From Frigoribacterium sp. PhB116 (GTDB lineage: Bacteria; Actinomycetota; Actinomycetes; Actinomycetales; Microbacteriaceae), in assembly GCF_004364285.1 (NCBI RefSeq), contig NZ_SOBE01000001.1, positions 992,001-1,056,000 on the forward strand: a DNA stretch of 64,000 bases, read 5' to 3'. Position numbers and translations under genes: made by a program. Of the stretch, positions 53,017 to 63,322 are shown piece by piece; positions within the stretch are counted from its first letter, which is position 1, and every line of letters starts with the position of its first letter. The notes under the pieces are model-generated. The model did no database searches and was not told the DNA's origin. It worked only from the letters and a program-made list of their open reading frames with translations.

Positions 53017-53295
53017 TCAGCCGACCGACAAGGCCGAGCGCACGAGGTCGCTCAGGACCCCGCGCACCTCGTCCGACCGCATGATCACGACCAGGAGCCC
53101 CGCGAAGCCCACGGCGGCCATGATCACGATCGCGTACTCCGCCGTGGCGGCCCCGTCCTCCGACAGCCACCGCCTCCTGGTCCGGGAGGCGCGGTCGGCC
53201 CGCCCGGCAGCGTGGACGGGTACGGGTACGGGGACGGGAACGCGCGGGAAGGTACGGTCGTCGGCGGTGGTCGTGGTCGTGGGGCTCGTGCTCAT
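53017..53295 (-). CDS. DUF4244 Flp-type pilin-like protein
   Basis: 92 aa from ATG 53295. The N-terminal half is a Thr-rich then Pro-Val dipeptide stretch (RVPVPVPVPVH) and a basic patch (RASRTRRRW). It then has SEDGAATAEYAIVIMAAVGFAGLLVV, the DUF4244/Flp core with the Glu-Tyr pair typical of class III pilins. It is probably the major structural pilin subunit of this locus. No prepilin peptidase is encoded nearby. Confidence 0.85.
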   Translation of the reverse strand: MSTSPTTTTTADDRTFPRVPVPVPVPVHAAGRADRASRTRRRWLSEDGAATAEYAIVIMAAVGFAGLLVVIMRSDEVRGVLSDLVRSALSVG

Positions 53296-53402
53296 GTGCT
53301 GCTCTCTCTCGTCGGTGGCGACCACGTGTCGTGGTCGGGAGCGAGTCTCCGACGACGGGGCATGCTGCCGCCGACCGCGCCGCGCCTCCTGGGCACGGAC
53401 GG

Positions 53403-54365
53403 TCAGAGGACGTCGGCTGTGGAGGAGAGGAGCGCGACGACGAGCGGGACGACCCCCACCACGAGGAACGCCGGCAGCACGCAGGCACCCAGGGGCAGCA
53501 TCAGGGTCGATCCCAGCCTGGACGCCGCTGAGCGCGCCGCCGTCGTCGCGTCGAGACGGCGCTCCGCGGCCGCCGCGCGCAGCAGCGCGCCCGCCGGGGC
53601 TCCCGCTCGCCGCGAGAGCTCCAGGACCGTCTCTCCGCCCCCGTCGTCCTCGGCGCCGGCTGCCGGGCTGTCCCGACAGGCCTCGTCGACGAGGTCGAGC
53701 CCGCCCTGCCAGGACCCGCCCCCCGAGACGGCCACGGCGAGGAGCTCGAGGCGGAGGCCCGGCACGGAGGCGCTCGGGACGGCCGAGCGCACCAGCCGAC
53801 CGTTCCAGGCACGGGCGGCGAGGACGAGAGCCCCTCCCGTCACGAGACAGCCCCAGCCCACCGGGCTGCCGAAGAGCACCGAGGCGGTGTCGAAGTCGAG
53901 CCCCAGGGAGAAGAGGAGACCCACCGGGGGGAGGGCGAGGACGATCCGCCCGGTCGAGCGCGGGCCGCTCAGCGCCACCTCCACCTCGCGTCGAGCGGCG
54001 TCGGCCTGGCGGAGGGCGGCCACGAAGCTGCCCAGGCACTCGGCCAGCGGAGCCCCGCTCCGCTCGGCCACGTGCCAGGCGCAGGCGACCTGGGCCCACT
54101 CGACCGCGTGCCGCTCCCCGTCCCGGGCCGTGCCGAAGGGCCGGTGCTCGAGGGCCTGCCGCAGGGACGCCGACACGAGGATGCCCTCGTCCGCGCAACG
54201 GCCGACGTGGGACGCCACGGCACGGACGGGCCCGTCAGGCTCGGCCTCGCCCACGTGCCTCCAGGCGGACGCTGGCGTGACGCCGGCCGAGAGGAGGACG
54301 GCGAGTCGATCGACGACGGTCGCCGCGGGGGTGGGCGGAGGTCGACGACGCCCCCGCCCGGTCAC
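53403..54365 (-). CDS. Fused TadB-TadC-like platform protein (two T2SSF-type halves)
   Basis: 320 aa, GTG 54365 overlapping the tadA stop. The first half (about 12-170) has a T2SSF-like pattern: [27 protein letters not shown], then two membrane helices ([15 protein letters not shown] and [15 protein letters not shown]). The second half (about 185-320) repeats it: [36 protein letters not shown], then a final helix pair including [20 protein letters not shown]. Many actinobacteria encode these as separate tadB and tadC genes; here one compact gene covers both. It forms the membrane platform on which TadA acts. Confidence 0.75.
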   Translation of the reverse strand: MTGRGRRRPPPTPAATVVDRLAVLLSAGVTPASAWRHVGEAEPDGPVRAVASHVGRCADEGILVSASLRQALEHRPFGTARDGERHAVEWAQVACAWHVAERSGAPLAECLGSFVAALRQADAARREVEVALSGPRSTGRIVLALPPVGLLFSLGLDFDTASVLFGSPVGWGCLVTGGALVLAARAWNGRLVRSAVPSASVPGLRLELLAVAVSGGGSWQGGLDLVDEACRDSPAAGAEDDGGGETVLELSRRAGAPAGALLRAAAAERRLDATTAARSAASRLGSTLMLPLGACVLPAFLVVGVVPLVVALLSSTADVL

Positions 54366-55477
54366 CGGCCCCGTCGGCCGCCGGCGTCGGCGCCGACGAG
54401 GCCCTCCCGGGCCGTGAGCTCGCCCGACGCCGACGTGCCGAGGCTGCCGATGACGGCCAGCCGCCTCCGTCCGCCTGCCCGGTCGAGGTGGAAGACGGCG
54501 TCGAGAGCGCTGACGGCCTGGCGTGCCAGGGCCGTCGGCGCGAGACCGGCGACCGCCCCGAGCGCCTCGAGACGTGCGGGGACGTCTGCGAGGCCGTTCG
54601 CGTGCAGGGTCCCGGCCCCGCCGTCGTGTCCGGTGTTCAGCGCCGACAGGAGGTCGCGGACCTCGACTCCACGGACCTCCCCCACGACGAGGCGGTCGGG
54701 ACGCATGCGGAGCGCTTCCCGCAGCAGCCGCGCGAGGTCGACGCCACCCACCCCCTCGAGGTTCGGCTGGCGGGCCTCGAGCGAGACCACGTGGGGATGG
54801 ACGACGCGGAGCTCGGCCACGTCCTCGACGGTGACGATGCGGTCGCCCGGCGACGCCGCCGACAGCATGGCCGCCAGGAACGTGGTCTTGCCGGTGCCTC
54901 CCGCGCCCGTCACGAGCACGTTGGCTCGTCGGTCCACGCACGACCGGACGACGCCCTCGTCGGCGTCGGCGAAGAAGCCGGCCCGGCTCAGGTCGTCGAG
55001 CGTCGGGGGCACGGCCCGGGGGAAGCGGATGGACAACGCCGTGCCGGATGTCGAGATCGGCGGCAGGACGACGTGCACGCGCACGCCGCCCGGGAGCCGT
55101 ACGTCGACGCACGGGCTCGCTTCGTCGACGTGGCGCCCTCCCCGGGCGACGAGCCGCACGGCGAGGTCGCGCACGGCCGCCTCGGAGAGGTGGACGCGCG
55201 GCTCGGGGCGTGCGCCGCCTCCCCGGTCGACCCACGTGCCCGCCCCGCCCGTGACGAAGACGTCCGTCACGCCGGGGTCGTCCAGGAGGGGAGCGAGCGC
55301 TCCCAGCCACGACCTGTCGACCCGAGGGCTGTGTACCCCGTTCGCGACTTGTGTACCCCATCTCGCGGCGGCACCCGGCGGGGCCGCCGCGACGAAGCGC
55401 CCGGGCTCCGAGGCGAGGGCGACGAACGGGTGGTCGGGGGTGAGGCCCGGGGTGGGGGCGGGAGGCGCTCCGGTCAT
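54362..55477 (-). CDS. tadA: TadA/CpaF-type pilus assembly ATPase
   Basis: 371 aa from ATG 55477. An N-terminal domain (1-130) has [17 protein letters not shown] and [21 protein letters not shown]. The RecA-like domain has Walker [10 protein letters not shown] (191-199), an Asp/Glu box near VTVEDVAEL, the Walker B region [12 protein letters not shown], and a His box [13 protein letters not shown]. It powers Flp pilus assembly. No CpaE-like gene lies upstream; instead the 6C small RNA does, reading in the same direction. Confidence 0.92.
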   Translation of the reverse strand: MTGAPPAPTPGLTPDHPFVALASEPGRFVAAAPPGAAARWGTQVANGVHSPRVDRSWLGALAPLLDDPGVTDVFVTGGAGTWVDRGGGARPEPRVHLSEAAVRDLAVRLVARGGRHVDEASPCVDVRLPGGVRVHVVLPPISTSGTALSIRFPRAVPPTLDDLSRAGFFADADEGVVRSCVDRRANVLVTGAGGTGKTTFLAAMLSAASPGDRIVTVEDVAELRVVHPHVVSLEARQPNLEGVGGVDLARLLREALRMRPDRLVVGEVRGVEVRDLLSALNTGHDGGAGTLHANGLADVPARLEALGAVAGLAPTALARQAVSALDAVFHLDRAGGRRRLAVIGSLGTSASGELTAREGLVGADAGGRRGR

Positions 55478-55597
55478 GTCCGGACGCTAGCTGCCCGGCA
55501 CGATCAAGACAGACAGGGCTGTGCATCCTGGGGAAGAAGACCAGGCGGCACGCGCTGGGGAGGAATCACCCGGGTGATCGTCGGACGATCCACCGGG

Positions 55598-55697
55598 AAA
55601 AAAGAGGGGCGGCACCAGTTGGGGGGAACTGGTGCCGCCACGGCAGCGCTGGATCGGGGGGAATCGCTCGCGCTGCACACCGGGGTTGAATCCGGAC
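55598..55697 (-). ncRNA. 6C small RNA (actinobacterial family with two C6-loop hairpins)
   Basis: On the minus strand two stem-loops each show six consecutive C in the loop, the defining feature of the 6C RNA family (Rfam RF01066 as I recall). Hairpin 1: 7-bp arms (55670-55676 and 55643-55649) with an inner GAT/ATC stem and C6 at 55661-55656. Hairpin 2: 13-bp perfect arms (55627-55639 and 55608-55620) around C6 at 55626-55621, then CCTCTTTTTT, so it is also the intrinsic terminator. A -10 box TACAGT (55709-55704) predicts a start near 55697 and an RNA of about 100 nt. The mycobacterial 6C RNA (B11) also lies at the Tad locus. Confidence 0.88.
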
Positions 55698-55703
55698 GAG
55701 TCC

Positions 55704-55709
55704 ACTGTA
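55704..55709 (-). promoter_or_regulatory. -10 box of the 6C RNA
   Basis: TACAGT on the minus strand, about 7 bases before the predicted RNA start. No good -35 hexamer is visible, which is common in this genome. Confidence 0.55.
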
Positions 55710-55809
55710 CCCCACGGAGGCGGACGGGTGCCAGCATCGCGCCCGTGTCCGGTCCGGGCGCTTCGCTCTCCGGCCAGGCCCCTGGCCCGGGCGGCGGCGC
55801 GGCCCGGAG

Positions 55810-55815
55810 TAGTCT
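55810..55815 (+). promoter_or_regulatory. -10 box (TAGTCT) of acs
   Basis: TAGTCT predicts a start near 55822 and a leader of about 43 nt with a GAGAGGA ribosome-binding site before ATG 55865. The rest of the 55478-55864 gap holds the 6C RNA on the other strand and nothing else I can support. Confidence 0.5.
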
Positions 55816-55864
55816 CGCTCGGGGCGCGAGGCGCCCGCATCCGCAACGACGCGAGAGGACGACG

Positions 55865-57850
<1,986 letters not shown>

Positions 57851-57854
57851 CGGA

Positions 57855-57902
57855 CGAGGCCCCGAGACGCGACGCCGGCCCCGCGCTCGTCCCGGGGCCT
57901 CG
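57855..57902. terminator. Hairpin between convergent acs and ridA-like genes
   Basis: CGAGGCCCCG (57855-57864) pairs with CGGGGCCTCG (57893-57902); the intervening bases contain further GC-rich pairing. There is no T tract, so it is probably a weak bidirectional stop. Confidence 0.55.
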
Positions 57903-57915
57903 GGCCCGGCGTCGA

Positions 57916-58395
57916 TCAGGCGGTCGGCACGACCTCGAGCAGGAGCTCCACCTCGACCGGGGAGTCGAGGGGCAGGACGGCGACGCCGACGGCGCTCCGC
58001 GCGTGGACGCCGACCTCGCCGAAGATCTCGCCCAGCAGCTCGGACGCCCCGTTGAGCACGCCCGGCTGACCGGAGAACGCCGGGTCGGACGAGACGAACC
58101 CGGTGACCTTCACGACCCGCACCACGTCGTCGAGCGAGCCGAGCACGGAGGCGGCGGCGGCGAGTGCGTTGAGGACGCAGGTCGCGGCGAGCTCGCGGGC
58201 GAGCGCGGGGGCGACGAGCCCCGGACCGTCGCCCACCTTGCCGACCGCGGGCAGCGCGCCGTCGACGAAGGGCAGCTGCCCCGCCGTGTACACCGACGTC
58301 CCGACCCGGACGGCCGGCACGTAGACGCCCGCGGGGGCCGCCACCGTGGGGAGGGCGAGGCCCAGCTCCGCGAGGCGGTCGTCGACGCGGGCCAC
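57916..58395 (-). CDS. RidA-family (YjgF/YER057c/UK114) protein
   Basis: 159 aa, GTG 58395 sharing one base with the upstream DUF4177 stop (TAGTG). Typical features: GTSVYTAGQLPFVDG, a long ALAAAASVLGSLDDVVRVVKVTGFV helix-strand, and the active-site Arg in HARSAVGVAVLPLDSPVEVE. True RidA enzymes clear reactive enamine/imine intermediates. At 159 aa it belongs to the longer RidA subgroup, whose substrate is less certain. Confidence 0.87.
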   Translation of the reverse strand: MARVDDRLAELGLALPTVAAPAGVYVPAVRVGTSVYTAGQLPFVDGALPAVGKVGDGPGLVAPALARELAATCVLNALAAAASVLGSLDDVVRVVKVTGFVSSDPAFSGQPGVLNGASELLGEIFGEVGVHARSAVGVAVLPLDSPVEVELLLEVVPTA

Positions 58396-58553
58396 TACGC
58401 CTCCTGCTTCTGGCGCTTCAGCCAGGCGACGGGGCCGCCCTCAGGGCCCTGGGTCACCTGGACCAGTTCCCAGCCGTCGCTCCCCCAGTTGTTCAGGATC
58501 GCGGTGCTGTTGTGCACCATGAGCGGCGTGGTCATGTACTCCCAAAGGACCAT
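58395..58553 (-). CDS. Small DUF4177 protein
   Basis: 52 aa from ATG 58553 (AGGAA lies 6 bases upstream) to TAG 58395. The sequence WEYMTTPLMVHNSTAILNNW followed by GSDGWELVQV is the DUF4177 pattern of small actinobacterial proteins (WEY..., then NxWGxDGWELVQV). The stop overlaps the RidA-like start by one base, so they form an operon. It is divergent from the penicillin-binding protein gene, 50 bases apart; a TAAGAT -10 box lies at 58604-58599 on the minus strand. Function unknown. Confidence 0.85.
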   Translation of the reverse strand: MVLWEYMTTPLMVHNSTAILNNWGSDGWELVQVTQGPEGGPVAWLKRQKQEA

Positions 58554-58591
58554 TTGTGGTTCCTGTCAGCTCGGATGTCAGCGGTGTCACT

Positions 58592-58597
58592 TACCCT
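58592..58597 (+). promoter_or_regulatory. -10 box (TACCCT) for a leaderless ponA2-like transcript
   Basis: TACCCT ends 6 bases before ATG 58604. It lies next to the opposing TAAGAT box of the DUF4177 operon, so the two promoters physically interlock. Confidence 0.55.
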
Positions 58598-58603
58598 GAT
58601 CTT

Positions 58604-61156
58604 ATGTCTGCCCAAAAATCGAAGCCCACGTCCGTCATCGGGGCGCTCTTCGGGTTCGTCGGCTTCAGCGTCCTGGCCGGCCTCCTGGTGACCATCGGGG
58701 TGACCCCCGCCATCGCGGTCGCCGGCATGACTGCCTCCAGCACGATCGGGGTCTTCGAGTCGATCCCCGAGTACATCGAGATCGGCAAGCTCCAGCAGCG
58801 GAACACGCTCTACGCCAAGCAGGGCGGGCAGGACGTCCCCTTCGCGACGCTCTACAGCGAGAACCGCGTCGAGCTCAAGTGGGACCAGGTCTCGCAGACC
58901 CTGAAGGACGCTGTCGTGGCCGGTGAGGACCGACGCTTCTACGAGCACGGCGGCGTCGACGTCACCTCCCTCGTGCGTGCGGGCGTCGGGTCGCTGGGCG
59001 GCGGCGAGCTCGGAGCGAGCGGCGGCGGCTCGACCCTGACTATGCAGCTGGTCCGCAACATCCGGATCGCGCAGTCGCAGCTCATCGCCGACCCCGACGA
59101 GAAAGAAGCGGCCTACAAGGACGCGATCAAGACCACCATCGATCGCAAGCTCGAGGAGATGAAGTTCGCGATCGGCCTCGAGAAGAAGTACACGAAGGAC
59201 GAGATCCTCCTCGCGTACCTCAACATCGCCTACTTCGGCGACCAGACCTACGGCGTGCAGGCCGCCGCGCAGCACTACTACAACAAGAACGCCAGCGACC
59301 TCTCGACCCAAGAGGCCGCGAGCCTCATCGCGATCGTCCAATACCCGGACACGCGGAACCTGTCGACCCCTGAGAAGTACGAGGGCAACAAGGCGCGTCG
59401 CGACGTGATCTTGAAGTCGATGTACGCCGAGGGCTTCATCGACAAGGAGACCGAGGAGGTGTCGCTGGCGACCGACGTCGCCAGCTACGTCGTCCTCACG
59501 GCGCCGACACAGGGCTGCGCAGCCGTGACGGCCACGGGCGCCCAGTACTTCTGCGACTTCGTGAAGAAGAACATCAAGAACCTGGCCGTCCTGGGCGCGT
59601 CCGCCGAAGAGCGTCTCGCGACGTGGAACACCGGCGGGCTCAACGTTTACACGACGCTGAACCTCGACATGACCTCGAACGCGAAGATCGAGCTCGACAA
59701 GTGGGCCCCGGCGACGGAGACGCGCCTCAAGCTCGGCAGCGTGGTGAACAGCGTGGAGGCCGGCACCGGCCGCGTGATCGTCATGGCGCAGAACACCACC
59801 TTCTCCGAGGTCGACGCGGGCGACCGCACCCAGACCTCCGTCAACTACAGCACCGACCGTGACTACGGCGGTTCGAGCGGGTTCCAGCCCGGCTCGACCT
59901 ACAAGCCCTTCACCCTGATCGACTGGATCGAGCAGGGCCACGGGATCACCGAGTCGGTGAACGCGTCGCCGCGCACCTTCTACCTGACCGCCGACGGGCA
60001 GCGGCAGGGCGGCTGGGCCCCCAAGAACGACGCCGGCGAGCGACCCGGTCTCATGTCGGTCACGACAGCCACCGCCCAGTCGGTCAACACCGCCTACGCG
60101 GCCATGGCGTCGAAGCTCGACCTCAACGACATCCGCGGCGTCGCCCAGAAGCTCGGCGTGCACCGCGCCGACGGCGGCGAGCTCAGCGCCTACTCGTCGT
60201 CGATCCTCGGCACCGCGGACGAGATCGCGCCCCTGACAATGGCGACTGCCTATGCTGCGATCGCCGCAGGCGGCAAGTACTGCGCCCCGATCGTCGTGGA
60301 CAACATCGTGGACGACGAGGGCAACGCCCTCGGCGGCCAGCCGCAGGACTGCAACCAGGCTGTCGGGCCCGAGGTGGCAGCTGCCGCCGCGCAGGCGATG
60401 TCCGGTCTCTGGACGAACGGCACCGGACGAGGCGGGCTCCCGGCCGACGGCTTCCCCGAGATCGGCAAGACGGGCACGACCGACGCGAAGGACCAGATCT
60501 GGATCATCGGGGCCACCACGAAGCTCGCGACGGCGGTCTGGCAGGGCAACGCCGACGGCGCCAAGGTGAGCCTCCGCCAGGTGGGCTCCCCGATCATGGG
60601 CGGGACCTACGCGAACACCCGCACCTCTCTGTTCAAGGCCGTGCAGACCATCAACAACACGGTCTACCCGGGCACGCCCTTCCCGCGTCCGAACTCCTCG
60701 GTCCTCCGAGGCTCTGGCGTGTCCGTCCCCAACGTGACGGGGAGCAGTGTCGAGGCTGCCAAGACGATACTGAAGGGCCTGTCGCTGGTCTACGCGGACG
60801 GCGGCACCCAGGCGTCGGCTCTGCCCGCCGGTCAGGTCGTCGGGACGTATCCCGGCCCCGGCGCGGTCATCCCCAAGGGCGAGACGGTGCAGGTCTACAC
60901 CAGCGACGGCTCGGGAGCGGCCCAGATCCCGGACGTGACCGGCCAATCGATCGGGAACGCGACGAAGGCCCTGACACGGGCGGGCTTCGCAGGCGACAAG
61001 GTGTCCGTCACGGCCTTCACCGCAGGCGACGGCAAGAACCAGTGTCGTGTGGCGGCTACCGATCCTGCGGCGGCGACCACCGTCGCGAAGGACTCGGCCG
61101 TGGGCCTGACGCTGTACGGCAACGCCCAGGGCGCCGACCCGGGCAACTGCAAGTGA
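58604..61156 (+). CDS. Bifunctional penicillin-binding protein with PASTA domains (PonA2-like)
   Basis: 850 aa. A membrane anchor (about 11-45) is followed by a GT51 transglycosylase: catalytic Glu108 in GEDRRFYEHGGVD and GGSTLTMQLVRN. The transpeptidase has S431-T-Y-K434, SVN in TAQSVNTAYAA, and K622-T-G. Two C-terminal PASTA repeats (about 707-775 and 776-840: VSVPNVTGSSVEAAKTIL, then QIPDVTGQSIGNATKAL) bind peptidoglycan. The stop overlaps the next start (GTGA). DUF4177-RidA opposite and a phosphoesterase behind it match the usual ponA2 neighbourhood. Confidence 0.93.
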   Translation: MSAQKSKPTSVIGALFGFVGFSVLAGLLVTIGVTPAIAVAGMTASSTIGVFESIPEYIEIGKLQQRNTLYAKQGGQDVPFATLYSENRVELKWDQVSQTLKDAVVAGEDRRFYEHGGVDVTSLVRAGVGSLGGGELGASGGGSTLTMQLVRNIRIAQSQLIADPDEKEAAYKDAIKTTIDRKLEEMKFAIGLEKKYTKDEILLAYLNIAYFGDQTYGVQAAAQHYYNKNASDLSTQEAASLIAIVQYPDTRNLSTPEKYEGNKARRDVILKSMYAEGFIDKETEEVSLATDVASYVVLTAPTQGCAAVTATGAQYFCDFVKKNIKNLAVLGASAEERLATWNTGGLNVYTTLNLDMTSNAKIELDKWAPATETRLKLGSVVNSVEAGTGRVIVMAQNTTFSEVDAGDRTQTSVNYSTDRDYGGSSGFQPGSTYKPFTLIDWIEQGHGITESVNASPRTFYLTADGQRQGGWAPKNDAGERPGLMSVTTATAQSVNTAYAAMASKLDLNDIRGVAQKLGVHRADGGELSAYSSSILGTADEIAPLTMATAYAAIAAGGKYCAPIVVDNIVDDEGNALGGQPQDCNQAVGPEVAAAAAQAMSGLWTNGTGRGGLPADGFPEIGKTGTTDAKDQIWIIGATTKLATAVWQGNADGAKVSLRQVGSPIMGGTYANTRTSLFKAVQTINNTVYPGTPFPRPNSSVLRGSGVSVPNVTGSSVEAAKTILKGLSLVYADGGTQASALPAGQVVGTYPGPGAVIPKGETVQVYTSDGSGAAQIPDVTGQSIGNATKALTRAGFAGDKVSVTAFTAGDGKNQCRVAATDPAAATTVAKDSAVGLTLYGNAQGADPGNCK

Positions 61157-62103
61157 CGCCGCTCCCCCTCGGCAGGGCGACGGCCGCGACCGCACTGGCG
61201 GGCGCGGCCGTCGGCCTGGGTGCCCTCGCCTGGGGCAGCCTCGTCGAGCGCAACCGGTTCACGGTGCGGCACGAGGTGCTGCCCGTGCTCGAGGCAGGGT
61301 CCCGTCCGCTGACGATCCTGCACCTGAGCGATCTGCACCTGGCTCCCTGGCAGACCGAGAAGCAGGAGTGGGTCCGCGGGCTCTCCGTCTACGAGCCCGA
61401 CCTCATCCTCAACACGGGCGACAACATCGGGCACGTCGACGCTCACGCGGCGCTCGAACACACCCTGGAGCCGTTCCGGGGGGTGGCCGGCGTCTTCGTC
61501 AACGGGTCCAACGACTACTACGGGCCTGTCGCCAAGAACCCGTTCGCGTACTTCGGCGGGCCCAGCGGCATCACCCGGACGCCGACACCGCTCGACATCG
61601 GCCGGATGGAGTCGTTCTTCGCCGACCTCGGCTGGCTCGACCTCAACAACGCAGCCCGGGCGATGGAGATCCGGGGGTCGCGCCTCGAGCTGTTCGGCGT
61701 GAACGACGCCCACCGGGGCTGGGACCGCCTCGACCGCCTCCCCGGGGCACTGGACGACCTGCGCGAGAACGTCCGCTGGCACGACGACCGTCGCGGGCCT
61801 GACCCCATCAGCATCGGGGTCACCCACGCGCCGTATCAGCGCGTGCTCAACTCGTTCGTCAACAACGGGGCCGACGTCATCTTCGGGGGCCACACGCACG
61901 GCGGCCAGGTGCGGGTGCCCGGCTACGGGGCGCTCGTGACGAACTGCGACGTGCCACGGAGCAAGGTCAGCGGCCTCAGCACATGGAGCCATGCCAGGAA
62001 GACGGCACACCTCGAGATCTCGGCCGGGCTCGGCACCTCGATCTACGCGCCCGTCCGCTTCGACTGCCGGCCTGAGGCCGTCGTGGTGACGCTGACGGCC
62101 TGA
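61153..62103 (+). CDS. Membrane-anchored metallophosphoesterase
   Basis: 316 aa from GTG 61153. An N-terminal hydrophobic segment (about 8-28) precedes a calcineurin-like domain: ILHLSDLHLAP (D-x-H), LNTGDNIG (GDNxG), NGSNDYYGP in place of the usual GNHD (Asn-Asp kept, His replaced by Tyr), and GGHTHGGQVRVPG (GHxHGGQ). The changed GNHD box is notable but seen in related actinobacterial proteins. It probably acts on a phosphate ester at the envelope, perhaps linked to cell-wall lipid turnover given the coupled PBP gene. Confidence 0.88.
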   Translation: MTPLPLGRATAATALAGAAVGLGALAWGSLVERNRFTVRHEVLPVLEAGSRPLTILHLSDLHLAPWQTEKQEWVRGLSVYEPDLILNTGDNIGHVDAHAALEHTLEPFRGVAGVFVNGSNDYYGPVAKNPFAYFGGPSGITRTPTPLDIGRMESFFADLGWLDLNNAARAMEIRGSRLELFGVNDAHRGWDRLDRLPGALDDLRENVRWHDDRRGPDPISIGVTHAPYQRVLNSFVNNGADVIFGGHTHGGQVRVPGYGALVTNCDVPRSKVSGLSTWSHARKTAHLEISAGLGTSIYAPVRFDCRPEAVVVTLTA

Positions 62104-62195
62104 CCGAGCTCACTCGGCCGGGTGGTGCGAGCAGGTCGAAAGATCCGCTATCCTTGTCAGGTTGCTCCACTCGGCCCGTGGGCCGAGCGACACCT

Positions 62196-62269
62196 CGGGG
62201 TGTGGCGCAGCTTGGTAGCGCGCCTCGTTCGGGACGAGGAGGTCGTGGGTTCGAATCCCGCTACCCCGA
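62196..62269 (+). tRNA. tRNA-Pro (anticodon CGG)
   Basis: 74-nt cloverleaf. Acceptor CGGGGTG with TACCCCG, D-arm GCGC-AGCTTGGTA-GCGC, anticodon stem CCTCG/CGAGG with loop TTCGGGA (anticodon CGG), T-arm GTGGG-TTCGAAT-CCCGC. It decodes CCG. The CCA end is not encoded. A strong terminator follows. Confidence 0.94.
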
Positions 62270-62275
62270 CGAGAA

Positions 62276-62311
62276 GAGAAAAGGCCAGACCCTTCGGGTC
62301 TGGCCTTTTCT
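62276..62311 (+). terminator. Terminator of tRNA-Pro
   Basis: AGAAAAGGCCAGACCC (from 62276) pairs with GGGTCTGGCCTTTTCT around the loop TTC; it combines a GC-rich stem and a T tract. The A/T symmetry would let it act in both directions. Confidence 0.9.
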
Positions 62312-62371
62312 CGTGTGCTTGCTGGTGGCGCGGTCCCCACCCGCCCCGCCCCTGCTCGAGGGAGGGTCATT

Positions 62372-62411
62372 CGGGTCGAGGGCGGGTCCACACGGACCCG
62401 TCCTCGACCCG
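62372..62411. repeat. 18-bp inverted repeat with 4-base loop
   Basis: Arms 62372-62389 and 62394-62411 match at 17 of 18 positions around ACAC (CGGGTCGAGG outer, CGGGTCC inner). There is no T tract and no adjacent gene it obviously ends; it is about 60 bases after the tRNA terminator. Confidence 0.75.
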
Positions 62412-62480
62412 GTTGACCCGCCCTCGGCTGAGATCACGCCCCGCGATCGTGCTCCCGCGGGCGTCGACGCACCACCGAGC

Positions 62481-62640
62481 AGAGCTCGGGGCCACGCTCG
62501 CCGACCACGGGTCACGATGGCCGCCGGCGGCTCAGCGTCGCCGCTTGCGGGGCGGCGTCGCAGCCGGCGGGTCGGTGTCGCCGACGGCGGGCCACAGTCG
62601 CAGCCGGCGGGTCGGCGTCGCCGTCGGCGGGTGGGCGCGG
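62481..62640. repeat. Degenerate 40-bp tandem repeat
   Basis: The last two full units (62561-62600 and 62601-62640) are nearly identical through CAGCCGGCGGGTCGG-GTCGCCG-CGGCGGG; 62521-62560 is a diverged unit and 62481-62520 a weaker one. The period of 40 is not a multiple of 3, so this is not a coding repeat, and there are no unique spacers. The remainder of the 62312-62716 gap holds nothing I can identify as a gene. Confidence 0.65.
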
Positions 62641-62716
62641 ACCCGCTGCGGGCTACGGGAACCCGCCGACTCACCGAGGGCGCGCGGGATCACGTGCTTG
62701 GAGACGCCCTGAGGGG

Positions 62717-63322
62717 TCAGGCGAGGCGGCCGTCGCTCTCGGCGAGGTAGCAGGCGCCGCAGAGCGACTCGTACGTGACCTCTCGGCCGTCGATGGCGAC
62801 CTGGTCACCGTCGAAGACGAAGCGGTCGCCGACCTTGCGCGCGTTGAAGACCGCCTTGCGGCCGCACCGACAGATGGTCTTGAGCTCCTCGAGCGAGTGC
62901 GCCACCTCCAGGAGTCGGCGACTGCCCGGGAACGCGATCGTCCGGAAGTCGGTCCTGATGCCGTACGCGAGGACGGGGACGCCCTCGAGCACTGCGATGC
63001 GCAACAGGTCGTCCACCTGGACCGGAGTGAGGAACTGCACCTCGTCGACGAGCAGGCACGACAGGTCGGTCCCCGTCTCAGCCCGGACGCGCTCCCGCGA
63101 ACGGCAGAACACCTCCCGCACGTCGTCGTCGGGAGCGAACGTCACGTCCACGGGCCGGGTGACGCCCAGCCGGGAGACGATCGCGTCGTCGCCCTTGGTG
63201 TCGACCCGCGGCTTGGCCAGCAGGACGCGCTGACCGCGTTCCTCGTAGTTGTACGCGGCCTGGAGCAACGCCGTGCTCTTGCCGCTGTTCATCGCGCCGT
63301 AGCGGAAGTACAGCTTCGCCAC
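62717..63322 (-). CDS. tdk: Thymidine kinase
   Basis: 201 aa, GTG 63322 sharing one base with the response-regulator stop. The type II TK pattern is complete: P-loop GAMNSGKSTALLQ, Walker B LLVDEVQFLTPVQVDDL, LAYGIRTDFRTIAFPGS, and the zinc site CRCG plus CGAC. It phosphorylates thymidine (and deoxyuridine) for salvage, complementing tmk and the nucleoside importer in this window. Confidence 0.94.
   Translation of the reverse strand: MAKLYFRYGAMNSGKSTALLQAAYNYEERGQRVLLAKPRVDTKGDDAIVSRLGVTRPVDVTFAPDDDVREVFCRSRERVRAETGTDLSCLLVDEVQFLTPVQVDDLLRIAVLEGVPVLAYGIRTDFRTIAFPGSRRLLEVAHSLEELKTICRCGRKAVFNARKVGDRFVFDGDQVAIDGREVTYESLCGACYLAESDGRLA

Noticed and set aside
62481-62640. CRISPR array
   Set aside because: The 40-bp units abut directly without unique spacers, they diverge from each other, and no cas gene is present.
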